64,000 bases of DNA from the NCBI RefSeq assembly GCF_037198285.1, contig NZ_CP147243.1, positions 1,054,001-1,118,000 on the forward strand, written 5' to 3'. Every line of letters begins with the position of its first letter. Position 1 is the first letter of the stretch. This document shows, one piece after another, positions 1 through 7,935 of the stretch. The notes beneath the pieces were generated by a model. It did not search any database. It was not told the DNA's origin and was given only the letters and a program-made list of their open reading frames with translations. The position numbers and the translations under genes were made by a program. This DNA comes from Haladaptatus sp. DJG-WS-42 (GTDB lineage Archaea > Halobacteriota > Halobacteria > Halobacteriales > Halococcaceae).

Positions 1-520
1 CAATCAAGATGAACGTCTCTTGGGTGGTTTCGACCTGTTGGACCGACCCACCAGAGAGGCCGATACGATTGATTTTCTCCGTGAGCACCGCGACAGCCGT
101 CTGACGGGTTTCTGCGGTGACGCCATCGCGGATGTTCTCCTCGGTCGCATCGACGCCCGCCGCTTGCAGGGCGCTTGCGAACTCGGCTTGCGTCACGTTG
201 TTCGTGAACACCTCGACGGTGCTCGGCGTGACGCGAACGTCGGTGCGCGAGATGTCGAGTTGGGAGGCAACGGTGTTTGCGACCTCGCGGTCGTTGTCAG
301 GCGAAATCGAGACCTCCTCTGCGGTGAGGCCGACGAGCGGCGCGCGGATGCGCGTCCCGCCGGAGAGTTCGAGGCCGTATTTGAGGTTCGTCGGCCCCGT
401 GTCTACAGTTCCGGCTTGGCCGCCGTCTGCGCCACCGGTCGGCGCGAACAGGGCGACCCCGGAGAGGACGATGAGGACGACCAGCAAGACGATTCGCCAG
501 TTTTCGCGAAACGAACTCAT
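1..520 (-). CDS. secD: Protein translocase subunit SecD, N-terminal part (runs off left edge)
   Basis: Partial gene: about 173 N-terminal codons are present and the rest lies beyond base 1. SecD with SecF forms the membrane complex that uses the proton gradient to assist late steps of Sec-dependent export. The protein starts with one hydrophobic helix (about residues 9-26). The SecD signature YGLELSGGTRI lies near residue 48, and the first periplasmic-type domain follows. The start ATG overlaps the secF stop by 4 bases, so the two genes are translationally coupled in the order secF-secD, as in other haloarchaea. Identification is secure; only the length is unknown. Confidence 0.93.
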   Translation of the reverse strand, partial: MSSFRENWRIVLLVVLIVLSGVALFAPTGGADGGQAGTVDTGPTNLKYGLELSGGTRIRAPLVGLTAEEVSISPDNDREVANTVASQLDISRTDVRVTPSTVEVFTNNVTQAEFASALQAAGVDATEENIRDGVTAETRQTAVAVLTEKINRIGLSGGSVQQVETTQETFILI

Positions 521-1389
521 CGGGCCACCCCCTCGAATTTGTACCAGCGAAGCAGGCTCAGATTGAGCATGTATGTGTTCATCAGGTCAGCGGTGAGGCC
601 AAAGACGAGGACAATCCCGATAGAAGGGAGCAGCGGAATCCCAAAGAGGAACGCCGTGAGCGTCATCACGGCCATCGCGGCGAGCGACGTGAGCGTCATC
701 GTGACACCCGTGCGCATCGCGCGGTAGGTGGATTCATAGAAGTCCCCGCTCCGGCGCAGAATGTGGTTGTTGAGCAGGAGGTCTGAGTCCACGCTGTAAC
801 CAATCAACATCAACAGCGCGGCGACCGTCCCGAGCGAGAGTTTGATGCCGAAAATGTTCATCAACGCAATCGGAATCACGATGTCCGAGAACGCAGAGAG
901 GACGACGGCAATCGACGGGACGAACGAGCGAAACAGGATGAAGACGATGAGACTCATCCCGACGAACGCGATGAGCACGCCAAGCAGGGCAAGGCGCTGG
1001 GTCTCAGCCCCGAAACTCGGGGAGCGACTCTGTGAGGACTCGACGGTGTAGCCTGCATCCCGCGCCTGTCGTTCGATCGCTGACGCAGACGCTTCATCGC
1101 CGTCCGCTTGGAACGTCACGATGTAGGTATCGGCTGACGAGCGAATCGGTTGAACCGACTCGACCGGCGTGTCGAACGTGGCCTCAATCTGTGCCGGTGA
1201 ATCGGTTGTCTGTATCTGTAATTCGGTGCCGCCGGTGAACGCGATGCCCGGGGTGACCGGTGCACCCGTCATCGCGGTCCACCCAGCGATGATGAGAAGC
1301 GCAACGGCGAGCACTCCAAGAGGCACCGCCGCCAACTGGCGGTTAGTGTACCGGGAGAAATCGACCTCCGGTACCTCGAACTCGACCAT
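517..1389 (-). CDS. secF: Protein translocase subunit SecF
   Basis: 290 residues, full length for archaeal SecF. It is an RND-superfamily membrane protein with one N-terminal helix (about 20-40), an extracytoplasmic domain with the FTGGTELQI motif near residue 51, and five C-terminal helices. The conserved GYSVDSDLLLNNHILRR stretch sits near residues 197-213. It acts with SecD, encoded directly downstream with a 4-base overlap, in Sec export at the cell membrane. The promoter should lie in the 110 bases shared with the divergent gene starting at 1500. Confidence 0.95.
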   Translation of the reverse strand: MVEFEVPEVDFSRYTNRQLAAVPLGVLAVALLIIAGWTAMTGAPVTPGIAFTGGTELQIQTTDSPAQIEATFDTPVESVQPIRSSADTYIVTFQADGDEASASAIERQARDAGYTVESSQSRSPSFGAETQRLALLGVLIAFVGMSLIVFILFRSFVPSIAVVLSAFSDIVIPIALMNIFGIKLSLGTVAALLMLIGYSVDSDLLLNNHILRRSGDFYESTYRAMRTGVTMTLTSLAAMAVMTLTAFLFGIPLLPSIGIVLVFGLTADLMNTYMLNLSLLRWYKFEGVAR

Positions 1390-1499
1390 ACCTGTGGGTC
1401 CTTATTCCCGTCGAATAAGCCTTCTTATACGAAATTGAGAAGCGAACGAAATTCACCCGCCCCACAACGTGCTTGTGGTTGGCACGCATAGAAGATGCC

Positions 1500-1814
1500 A
1501 TGAGCGATGCATCGCGCGTCGTCGTCTCCTACCCGGCAGACCTGAGCGGGTGGGGACGCGGCCAACTCGACACCCCGTGGTTTCGCGCCTATCTCACGAA
1601 AACGCTCGGAGCGCCCCGCGTTGGCGACGAGTTCGAGGAGTTCCTCGACGTGGGCTGTTGTGGTGATTCACTCGACGTGCCGCTCAAGGTAGCGGCCATC
1701 GAGGGCGGCGACCGCGTTGGCCCCACAACCGAAATCGAATACGTAGAACGCGAAGCCTGCGGGATTCGCGGCGGGTGGCTCGTCCAGAGTCAGGCCGCGC
1801 CTCAGGGCAAGTAG
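1500..1814 (+). CDS. Conserved haloarchaeal protein, unknown function
   Basis: A 104-residue acidic soluble protein. The ATG at 1500 is preferred over an upstream in-frame TTG at 1473, because the stretch MSDASRVVVSYP looks like a natural N terminus. It contains a CC pair (VGCCGD, near residue 53) and a third Cys in REACGIRGG near the C terminus, with no helix long enough to span a membrane. It is divergent from secF, and its 3' end overlaps the convergent DUF5812 gene by 13 bases. I recognise the general type from haloarchaea but know no function. Confidence 0.75.
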   Translation: MSDASRVVVSYPADLSGWGRGQLDTPWFRAYLTKTLGAPRVGDEFEEFLDVGCCGDSLDVPLKVAAIEGGDRVGPTTEIEYVEREACGIRGGWLVQSQAAPQGK

Positions 1815-2263
1815 CGAATCGCAACGACGCCTGCGTTCGCACGGATTTCGACTCGATTGACGCCGAGACGCGCGGCGCGTTCGCGGGTCGCTTGGTCTGT
1901 CCGAACGTCTTCTACAGCCGCGTCGGTCTGGTCAGCTTCGACGGTCAGTACGTGAATCTCGCCGATGCCAGCGCGCTCGCGCGTGGTGAGTTCACCGATT
2001 TCCTGGGCAGCGGCGAGGTCTTTTTCGAGTTGGGTCGGCGTCTCGTCGCTTCGCTCGACCGGAATCTGCCAGCGGCGCTCGACGGAGACGAGTTCCCACG
2101 ACACCTCCATCGGCGGTTCGGGTGCGACGGTTCCTTCGATGGCGTCGCCCTCCTCGATGCCGGGGTTCGACCCGAGCGTGTGTACCTGCCCGGTCGAAAC
2201 GTCCGTGAGAATCGCCGCATCCACCTCGGCGTGCGTACAGAGAAACGTACCCGTCTGTTCCAT
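1802..2263 (-). CDS. DUF5812 family protein
   Basis: 153 residues, matching the haloarchaeal DUF5812 family as I recall it: an N-terminal beta-rich part containing the TGQVHTLGSNPGIEEGD stretch, then the conserved PEPPMEVSWELV segment near residue 49, then a region ending in VVAIRYLP. The N-terminal half resembles a small OB/TRAM-like barrel, which is an inference only. It lies 45 bases downstream of the FilR1-type regulator on the same strand. No biochemical role is known to me. Confidence 0.8.
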   Translation of the reverse strand: MEQTGTFLCTHAEVDAAILTDVSTGQVHTLGSNPGIEEGDAIEGTVAPEPPMEVSWELVSVERRWQIPVERSDETPTQLEKDLAAAQEIGELTTRERAGIGEIHVLTVEADQTDAAVEDVRTDQATRERAARLGVNRVEIRANAGVVAIRYLP

Positions 2264-2308
2264 GGGCGGGGCTAGGGACTCGTTGGGTTTCTGCGTTTCG
2301 TGTACGCC

Positions 2309-3103
2309 TCAGTCGGCAAACGACTCGACAGACAGCACCACCGACTGCTCGCGGTACCGGGAAATTGTCCGGGTTGCCCACGACCGCACTTCCTCGTCTA
2401 CGACCTGAATGAGACCACGAGGGAGCCCGCCTTCGTCGGCAATCGCAATATCGACGAGGTCGTCGGCCACGGAGACGATGAACGGAATCTCGCCGGGGTA
2501 GCGGCGGATTTCTGCCTGTCCGGAGGCCAGAATATCGCGGAACATGGACGCCATCTGTTCGTCGTTCTGGATGGTGTCGATGACGTCGTGGGTGAGGATG
2601 GCTTCGATGGTCAGGTCACCGGCCGTGGTGCGCCGCCAGATGACTTCGATGTTCTGGGGGGCGGTCGCGTTCGTGAGCACCGAGAGCGACGATGCCTGTC
2701 GCTGGGTGTGGGCGGCGCGACGATACGGTGCAAGCGGGTCAGAGTGCGTGGGGACGGTCACCGAAGCGTCTTCGAGCCGGTCGATGTCGAAACTAAAATC
2801 TTCGACCGGGAGCCACGGCGCGAGTGGCTGCAGCTGGGCGACCGTCTCCATCGTTTCGAGAAACGTCCGGTACGCAGTAGCGACGAGGCGACCAAGTCCG
2901 GTCACCTCATACTGTCGCCCTCGACGACGTATCCACCCCCGGTCGGTGAGGTCTGCGAGAATGCGGCCAAGCGTCACGCGAGAGGCACCGGTCTCCGCTT
3001 CGAGTTCGTCGCGGGTGTGCGGTCGCTCGGTGACGGCGAGTAAAACGGCAGGCCGATTCTCAGACCCGGCGAGAAACGCCAAGTCGTCGAAGGCTGTGCC
3101 CAT
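2309..3103 (-). CDS. Winged-helix transcriptional regulator, FilR1/DUF1724-like
   Basis: 264 residues from the ATG at 3103; an upstream in-frame start eight codons earlier is less likely. Residues about 5-70 form a winged helix-turn-helix (TRDELEAETGASRVTLGRILADLTDRGWI, described here in pieces: recognition helix around SRVTLGRIL). The remaining 190 residues match the FilR1 middle-domain type common in haloarchaeal regulators, thought to sense a small ligand. Expected to bind DNA in the cytoplasm; its target is not evident. It sits between a membrane-protein gene upstream (42-base gap) and DUF5812 downstream. Confidence 0.83.
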   Translation of the reverse strand: MGTAFDDLAFLAGSENRPAVLLAVTERPHTRDELEAETGASRVTLGRILADLTDRGWIRRRGRQYEVTGLGRLVATAYRTFLETMETVAQLQPLAPWLPVEDFSFDIDRLEDASVTVPTHSDPLAPYRRAAHTQRQASSLSVLTNATAPQNIEVIWRRTTAGDLTIEAILTHDVIDTIQNDEQMASMFRDILASGQAEIRRYPGEIPFIVSVADDLVDIAIADEGGLPRGLIQVVDEEVRSWATRTISRYREQSVVLSVESFAD

Positions 3104-3145
3104 AGTGGATGCTAGGAGTCCGCACACTTAAACCGTTGACAATTT

Positions 3146-3703
3146 TTAACGCAGGCGGCGGTGGACTGCAAAGATGAGCAGTGCGGCGAAAAATGGCGGC
3201 AGTGGACTCGTCAGCGCTGGCAGTGCGTAGAGGAGGGAGATGAGCGGCGCAAAGAGACCGGTTGGCGGGTCGCGGCAGGTCATCTGGCCGTCTAAGACGA
3301 AACACTCGGGAATCGAGATGATGAGCCCGATGTAGAGCGAGCAGAGAAACAGGTAGCCTGCAATCGCGAGAACCGTGTCGTAGTTGTCGCTCACAGGCAG
3401 GTTGCGGCGGTGGCGGCGGGCGACGAAGAGGATGGGCGCGAGCAGCGGCCCGAGGACGAAGATGCCGATGACGACGTAGAACGCCCGCGAAAGGGTGAGC
3501 GAGCCGCCGGGAACGTTCGACGTGGCGGCGATGAGCACGACGAGCGCGAACGTGATGATGAGCGCGACGAGCACCGAGGCGAGCGAGCCGACGACGACGT
3601 ACGACCGAAACAGCAGCGAGTCGCTCGCGCGAAGCGCGTAGGGAATTGCGCCGAACACGCCGCGATAGGCGTCGTCTGACTCGCTGGTCACACCGGCTGT
3701 CAT
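3146..3703 (-). CDS. Haloarchaeal membrane protein, unknown function
   Basis: 185 residues from the ATG at 3703. The reading frame extends further upstream, but that part is basic and unlike haloarchaeal coding sequence. Four hydrophobic helices are visible: about residues 28-55, 67-90, 103-125 and 150-175. A Cys pair (PECFVLDGQMTCRDP) lies in the loop between helices three and four and could form an extracytoplasmic disulfide. No recognisable catalytic motif. Divergent from pgi. Confidence 0.72.
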   Translation of the reverse strand: MTAGVTSESDDAYRGVFGAIPYALRASDSLLFRSYVVVGSLASVLVALIITFALVVLIAATSNVPGGSLTLSRAFYVVIGIFVLGPLLAPILFVARRHRRNLPVSDNYDTVLAIAGYLFLCSLYIGLIISIPECFVLDGQMTCRDPPTGLFAPLISLLYALPALTSPLPPFFAALLIFAVHRRLR

Positions 3704-3820
3704 GACCCGACGTTGGCGAGCGACCCGATTAAACCACGCGATATGCTGGCTCCGAGTTGGGCTGGCGAGCGCGTTTCTCACGCAACCGGTGGTATAACTC
3801 TCACGGCCGAAATTCACCAA

Positions 3821-3830
3821 TCATTTTATC
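3821..3830 (+). promoter_or_regulatory. TATA-like element upstream of pgi
   Basis: TCATTTTATC lies 22-31 bases before the pgi ATG at 3852. This spacing fits a haloarchaeal TATA box with a transcript that begins at or close to the start codon (leaderless). Inferred from position and composition only. Confidence 0.5.
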
Positions 3831-3851
3831 GTTCCACCCAAGGGGTTCTCT

Positions 3852-5141
3852 ATGCACCTGGACGTCGGAAACGCACTCGCCTCGGTCGCAAAGCCCGGTG
3901 TGACCGAAGCGGCCTTAAAACGCTTAGATGCGCGCGTCGCGGCCGCCCACGAGCGCATCGAGCAGGGCCGCGAAGCCCACGAACACGGCTACGAAGCCCT
4001 CAACCTCCCACACAGCACAGATGCAGCCGAAATCCGTGACGCTGTCTCCTCGCTCACGGATGCAGAGGCCGTCCTCACCGTCGGTATCGGCGGGAGTGCC
4101 CTCGGCGCGGCCACCATCTCGACGGCTCTCGACATCGAGAACGCCTATGTCCTCGACAACGTTGACCCCGAACACACCTCCGCCGTCCTCGACAGCCTCC
4201 CGCTCGACAAAACCGCCGTTAACGTCGTCTCGCGCTCGGGCACGACCGTCGAAACGCTCGCCACCTTCCTCATCGTCCGCGACGCGATGGAAGCCGCGGG
4301 CGTCGACTGGGCCAACAGGACGCTCGTGACGACGGGCGACGACGGGCCGCTTCGCGAACTCGCAGACGCCCACGACCTCCCGACGCTCAAGGTTCCAGAC
4401 GGCGTCCCGGGCCGCTTTTCTGCGCTCTCTGCGGTCGGACTCGTCCCGGCGGCCATCATGGGCGGCGACATCGAAGGCGTCCTCGACGGCGGCAAGCAGG
4501 CAATGGAGTCGCTCTCTGGGTCGTTGTTCGACTCGCCCGCCTACGCCTACGGTGCAATTGCCTACGCGCTCGACCTCCGGGGGGCGCGCATCCACGCGAT
4601 GGTGCCCTACGCAGAGGCGTTAGAACCGTTCGCCGAATGGTTCGCCCAGCTCTGGGCCGAAAGCCTCGGCAAAGACGGCATGGGCCAGACGCCGGTGCGT
4701 GCCCTCGGCGCAACCGACCAGCACTCCCAACTCCAACTCTACCGCGCCGGGCCGAACGACAAACTCGTGACGCTCGTCCGCCCGCGCGACCGCGAAGACC
4801 GCGAGATTCCAGAAACCGACGCAGCAGAACTTGCCTACCTCAGCGGCAACTCACTTGGCGACCTCTTAGACGCCGAGTTTCGCGCGACCGAAGCCTCGCT
4901 CGCGGCGGCCAACCAGCCAAACGTCCGCATCGAACTCGAGCGCGTGGACGCAGCAGGCATCGGGAAGCTGCTCTATCAGATGGAAGCTGCCTGTGTGCTC
5001 GCGGGCGAACTCTACGGCGTCGAGACGTTCAACCAGCCCGCCGTCGAGTGGGGCAAACGCGCTGCCCGCGGCCTGCTCGGTGGCGGCGACTTCGAAGAAG
5101 CACAGGCCGTCGCGGACAAAGAGGCCTACTGGATTCAGTAA
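3852..5141 (+). CDS. pgi: Glucose-6-phosphate isomerase
   Basis: 429 residues, normal for the archaeal PGI-superfamily enzyme. It interconverts glucose 6-phosphate and fructose 6-phosphate in the cytosol; in haloarchaea this mainly serves gluconeogenesis and sugar interconversion. Visible signatures: GIGGSALG at residues 78-85 (SIS-domain phosphate site), SRSGTTVET near 127, and GATDQHSQLQLY near residue 286, containing the PGI GxxxQHS motif. It is followed after 39 bases by an unrelated CPBP protease. Confidence 0.96.
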   Translation: MHLDVGNALASVAKPGVTEAALKRLDARVAAAHERIEQGREAHEHGYEALNLPHSTDAAEIRDAVSSLTDAEAVLTVGIGGSALGAATISTALDIENAYVLDNVDPEHTSAVLDSLPLDKTAVNVVSRSGTTVETLATFLIVRDAMEAAGVDWANRTLVTTGDDGPLRELADAHDLPTLKVPDGVPGRFSALSAVGLVPAAIMGGDIEGVLDGGKQAMESLSGSLFDSPAYAYGAIAYALDLRGARIHAMVPYAEALEPFAEWFAQLWAESLGKDGMGQTPVRALGATDQHSQLQLYRAGPNDKLVTLVRPRDREDREIPETDAAELAYLSGNSLGDLLDAEFRATEASLAAANQPNVRIELERVDAAGIGKLLYQMEAACVLAGELYGVETFNQPAVEWGKRAARGLLGGGDFEEAQAVADKEAYWIQ

Positions 5142-5180
5142 GACCGTAGCGATTTTAGCCGTCCCCGCCTACGTCCCGGT

Positions 5181-6278
5181 ATGTCACAGAGCCCTGCGGC
5201 TAGTGTGGGGGTCGCGCTCGCGGGTGTTGCCCTCGCCGCCGCGTTCCTCCCGTGGATGGGCGCGGGCACGTCCGTCGCTGGCCTCACCATCGGGAGCGTT
5301 GCCGGTGCCGCCCTCGCGGGTGTCGCCTTGCTCACCTTCCTGCTTCGACGCCACGAGGTGTTGCCCCGGACGTGGGGTGCCCCACTCGCTGGACTCGCAA
5401 GCGGGGCTGTCGTCTGCGCCGCCATCTACACGCTCCTCGCCCCAACGCTTTCTGACGCAGCAAGCGGCGCGCTCGGCGGTGGCCTCCCCGTCGCCGCGTT
5501 TGCCGGGCTGTTCGCGCTCGGCGCGGCGGTTGCAGACGGTGCGGACATCTCCGCAAAACGCATCTCACGGATGGTCCGCGACGTAGCGATTGCGTCTGCG
5601 GTTGGCCTCGTGAGCTTCCTCGTCGGAATGGCCCTCTCTATCATCCCCACCTCAATTGTCGCGGACGTTGGCTTCGCCGTCCAGTTCGGCGTGTTCACGA
5701 CATTCTTCGGACTCGGACTCGCCCTCTCTGCGATTGCGTATCTGAAACTCCGCGAGATTGGCCTCGACTACATCGACATCCGGATGCCGAGCAAACGTGA
5801 CCTCGCCTACGCCGTTGGCGGCGTGGTCGTGCTCTACGGCGCGGCCATCGCCATCAGCATCGTGCTCCAGTCGCTCGGGCTCTCGGGCGCAGAGAGCAGT
5901 ATCGAGCAACAGGCACGCGAGGGCAATCCGACGCTGTTGCTCGTGCTCATCCCGCTGTCGTGGCTCGTTATCGGCCCGGGCGAAGAGCTCGTGTTCCGTA
6001 ACATCGTCCAGAAATCGCTGTACGACAGCTTCTCTGAGCGCGCTGCCGTGGTCGTCGCAAGCTGTATCTTCGCACTCATCCACATCCCACAGTACTATAG
6101 CGCGACGAACCCGGCTTCGACGTTCACGACGCTCGTCGTCATTTTCATCCTCTCGCTCCTGCTCGGTGAGACCTACCGCCGAACCGGAAACCTCGTCGTC
6201 CCTATCCTGATTCACGGAACATTCAACGCCGTCCAATTCTTCCAGCTCTACGTCCAACTCGCTGGCAGCCCGGTCTGA
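5181..6278 (+). CDS. CPBP family intramembrane metalloprotease
   Basis: 365 residues, largely hydrophobic, with about ten membrane helices. The C-terminal half carries the CPBP (Abi/Rce1-like) motifs: GEELVFRN near residue 266 (glutamate pair plus Arg), FALIHIPQYY near 295, and HGTFNAVQFF near 344. These supply the Glu and His residues of the intramembrane active site. The N-terminal 150 residues are an extra membrane module not needed for catalysis. Substrate unknown; family members cleave prenylated proteins or peptides, or act in bacteriocin immunity. Confidence 0.9.
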   Translation: MSQSPAASVGVALAGVALAAAFLPWMGAGTSVAGLTIGSVAGAALAGVALLTFLLRRHEVLPRTWGAPLAGLASGAVVCAAIYTLLAPTLSDAASGALGGGLPVAAFAGLFALGAAVADGADISAKRISRMVRDVAIASAVGLVSFLVGMALSIIPTSIVADVGFAVQFGVFTTFFGLGLALSAIAYLKLREIGLDYIDIRMPSKRDLAYAVGGVVVLYGAAIAISIVLQSLGLSGAESSIEQQAREGNPTLLLVLIPLSWLVIGPGEELVFRNIVQKSLYDSFSERAAVVVASCIFALIHIPQYYSATNPASTFTTLVVIFILSLLLGETYRRTGNLVVPILIHGTFNAVQFFQLYVQLAGSPV

Positions 6279-6296
6279 CGGTTGTCTGACGGAAAT

Positions 6297-6304
6297 TTAT
6301 ATGT
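6297..6304 (+). promoter_or_regulatory. TATA box of the 43-residue gene
   Basis: TTTATATG lies 22-29 bases before the ATG at 6326. This is the expected distance for a leaderless archaeal transcript and supports the small gene as real. Confidence 0.55.
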
Positions 6305-6325
6305 CAAAGTGTGGTACAGACCCAC

Positions 6326-6457
6326 ATGCGCCACTACTCGCTCGTCTGTGAAGACCACCTTGCAGAGCAGGTGACTCAGCTGGCGCAAGAGTACGGACTC
6401 ACGGAAGAAGAGGTGCTCAGGCAGTTGATTTCTGCCGGACTTTCCTCGCTCGATTAG
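6326..6457 (+). CDS. Small protein of 43 residues, unknown function
   Basis: Short gene starting MRHYSLVCEDHLAEQV and ending ISAGLSSLD. It contains two predicted helices (about residues 9-22 and 26-38, the second after GLTEEEV), giving it the look of a small ribbon-helix-helix or helical-hairpin DNA-binding protein; that is an inference. Support for coding: a TATA element at the right distance, an acidic composition, and a stop codon that overlaps the convergent nob1 stop by 4 bases with no wasted space. Confidence 0.6.
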   Translation: MRHYSLVCEDHLAEQVTQLAQEYGLTEEEVLRQLISAGLSSLD

Positions 6458-6918
6458 GCGCTACTCGGGTTCTTGCGGGTGAGTCCCGTCCCACAGATCG
6501 GACAGCGGTCTTTGTTTTCGTCGAAGACGCGGCCACAGCCCTGACATTGGAACTTCCAGTTGCGCTGTTCTGCAATACCGTCTTGGGCGATGACCTCGAC
6601 GGTGACTTCGAGGCGCTCTGCGACGTTCTGCATCGCGTAGTCGTCGGTGACGAGAATGCCTTCGAGTTCGTAGGCCGCCGCAATCAGCCGGATGTCGGTG
6701 GCAGAGAGCTCGGCTAAGTCGCCCGACTTGCGCGCGGCGCGTTGGACGGTTTCGACGGACTGCTCGTCGGGGATGTGGATGTACATCCCAGCGCCTTCCA
6801 TCGCGTCGAAGCGAAAGGCGTGTTCGGCTTCGAGTTCCTCGCGGACGAGCGGGATAGAGGCCTTCTTCGCTTGCGTATGATACTCGTGGATAAAAGCGGA
6901 CGTGTCGAGAACGTGCAT
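6454..6918 (-). CDS. nob1: Endonuclease NOB1 (PIN domain plus zinc ribbon)
   Basis: 154 residues. Residues 1-110 form a PIN nuclease domain: MHVLDTSAFIHE holds the first catalytic Asp (D4), and TDIRLIAAAYE and LVTDDYAMQNVA supply the other acidic residues. Residues about 125-143 form a zinc ribbon with two CxxC pairs (CQGCG and CPICG). NOB1 cleaves the 3' end of pre-16S rRNA (site D) during small-subunit maturation. The gene directly abuts the PRC-barrel gene upstream, so the pair is probably one transcript. Confidence 0.92.
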   Translation of the reverse strand: MHVLDTSAFIHEYHTQAKKASIPLVREELEAEHAFRFDAMEGAGMYIHIPDEQSVETVQRAARKSGDLAELSATDIRLIAAAYELEGILVTDDYAMQNVAERLEVTVEVIAQDGIAEQRNWKFQCQGCGRVFDENKDRCPICGTGLTRKNPSSA

Positions 6919-7164
6919 TTAACGACGGATAACGATGTGGTCTTTCACTGCTTGGACGCGGTTTACGGGCACTTTGAACCGCCCGCTGTCGTTGACGCTG
7001 AAATCAACGTTGCGCGTATTGGTCTGTTCTGTTGGTTCGACGATGAGTTCGTGGAGCGACCCCGTCTTGAGGTCCATCGTGATGTTGTAGAGCATCCCGA
7101 TTTCAGCCCCGTCTGAGCCCATCACGGCCTTCCCCGACAGATTCTCGGCGAGTATTTCGGGCAT
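6919..7164 (-). CDS. PRC-barrel domain protein
   Basis: 81 residues from the ATG at 7164 (MPEILAENLSGK), chosen over an upstream in-frame ATG because this is the usual haloarchaeal N terminus. The whole protein is a single PRC barrel, with GSDGAEIGMLYNITMDLKTG as the first conserved block. Stand-alone archaeal PRC-barrel proteins of this type have been linked to RNA processing and ribosome-related roles. Zero-base spacing with nob1 downstream agrees with a role in rRNA maturation, though that is inference. Confidence 0.88.
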   Translation of the reverse strand: MPEILAENLSGKAVMGSDGAEIGMLYNITMDLKTGSLHELIVEPTEQTNTRNVDFSVNDSGRFKVPVNRVQAVKDHIVIRR

Positions 7165-7270
7165 ACCCACCAGTTCCACATCAATTCATATAAACGGCAC
7201 GGGGATGTCTGACACCCGTCCGCCAGCGCTGTCGCAAACGTTGATACATCAACACAACGTAGCCCGGACT

Positions 7271-7792
7271 ATGGACAGACGAACCCTCCTCAAACACGGC
7301 GTCACGGTTTCGACACTCGGTCTCCTCGCCGGGTGCACCGGTGGTGGCGGCGAAGAAACCACAACGACCGCGACACCCACCGAGTCAACAACCACCGAAA
7401 CGACGACGACGGCGGAGCCAACCACGGAGCAGACCACGACGACCAGCGAAACGACGACGACCGCCACAACGACGACCGCAGAACAAACGCCCGTCCAGTC
7501 AGCCATCACCATCACGGTCGGCCAAGACGGCAACCTGCGCTTTTCGCCCACCCGCGCGTCGGTCAAAGTCGGTGGCGAGGTGACGTGGACGTGGGATTCA
7601 TCAGGCCACAACGTGCGCCCGCGTTCGCAGCCAGACGGCGCAGATTGGGAGGGAACCCCCGGCGGCGACGGCACCACCTACAGTTCAGGCGACGAGTTCA
7701 CCTTCACCTTTGCCGTGCCCGGCACGTACGAGTACTACTGTGCACCCCACCAGAGTTTCGGGATGGAAGGCATCCTCGAAGTCGTCGAATAG
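7271..7792 (+). CDS. Halocyanin-like type 1 copper lipoprotein
   Basis: 173 residues from the ATG at 7271. A Tat-type signal (MDRRTLLKHG) runs into the lipobox LLAGC (Cys22), so the protein is probably exported folded and lipid-anchored. Residues about 25-75 form a Thr/Glu-rich linker. The rest is a cupredoxin fold: the copper ligands are the His in SSGHNVRP, then Cys and His in YYCAPH, then the Met in SFGMEG. Expected to carry single electrons at the outer membrane face. Divergent from the PRC-barrel gene. Confidence 0.92.
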   Translation: MDRRTLLKHGVTVSTLGLLAGCTGGGGEETTTTATPTESTTTETTTTAEPTTEQTTTTSETTTTATTTTAEQTPVQSAITITVGQDGNLRFSPTRASVKVGGEVTWTWDSSGHNVRPRSQPDGADWEGTPGGDGTTYSSGDEFTFTFAVPGTYEYYCAPHQSFGMEGILEVVE

Positions 7793-7880
7793 CCCGAACA
7801 CCCGCCAACACCCCGCTCAACGCAGGCGATTGTTTCGACTCGTGTCGCAGCGCCAACCACCCGTACACCCTTTTGAAAGA

Positions 7881-7888
7881 CTTTTAAG
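7881..7888 (+). promoter_or_regulatory. TATA-like element upstream of infB
   Basis: CTTTTAAG lies about 48 bases before the infB ATG at 7936, leaving room for a short 5' leader, unlike the leaderless spacing seen at pgi. Position-based inference. Confidence 0.45.
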
Positions 7889-7935
7889 CCGAGAATTGCT
7901 GGTCTAGGTAAGAACCTTTGTTACGGGTGGATTTC

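Noticed and set aside
7341-7500. Tandem repeat in the halocyanin-like gene
   Set aside because: The repeated ACGACG/ACCGAA pattern is just the Thr/Glu-rich linker common in haloarchaeal lipoproteins.
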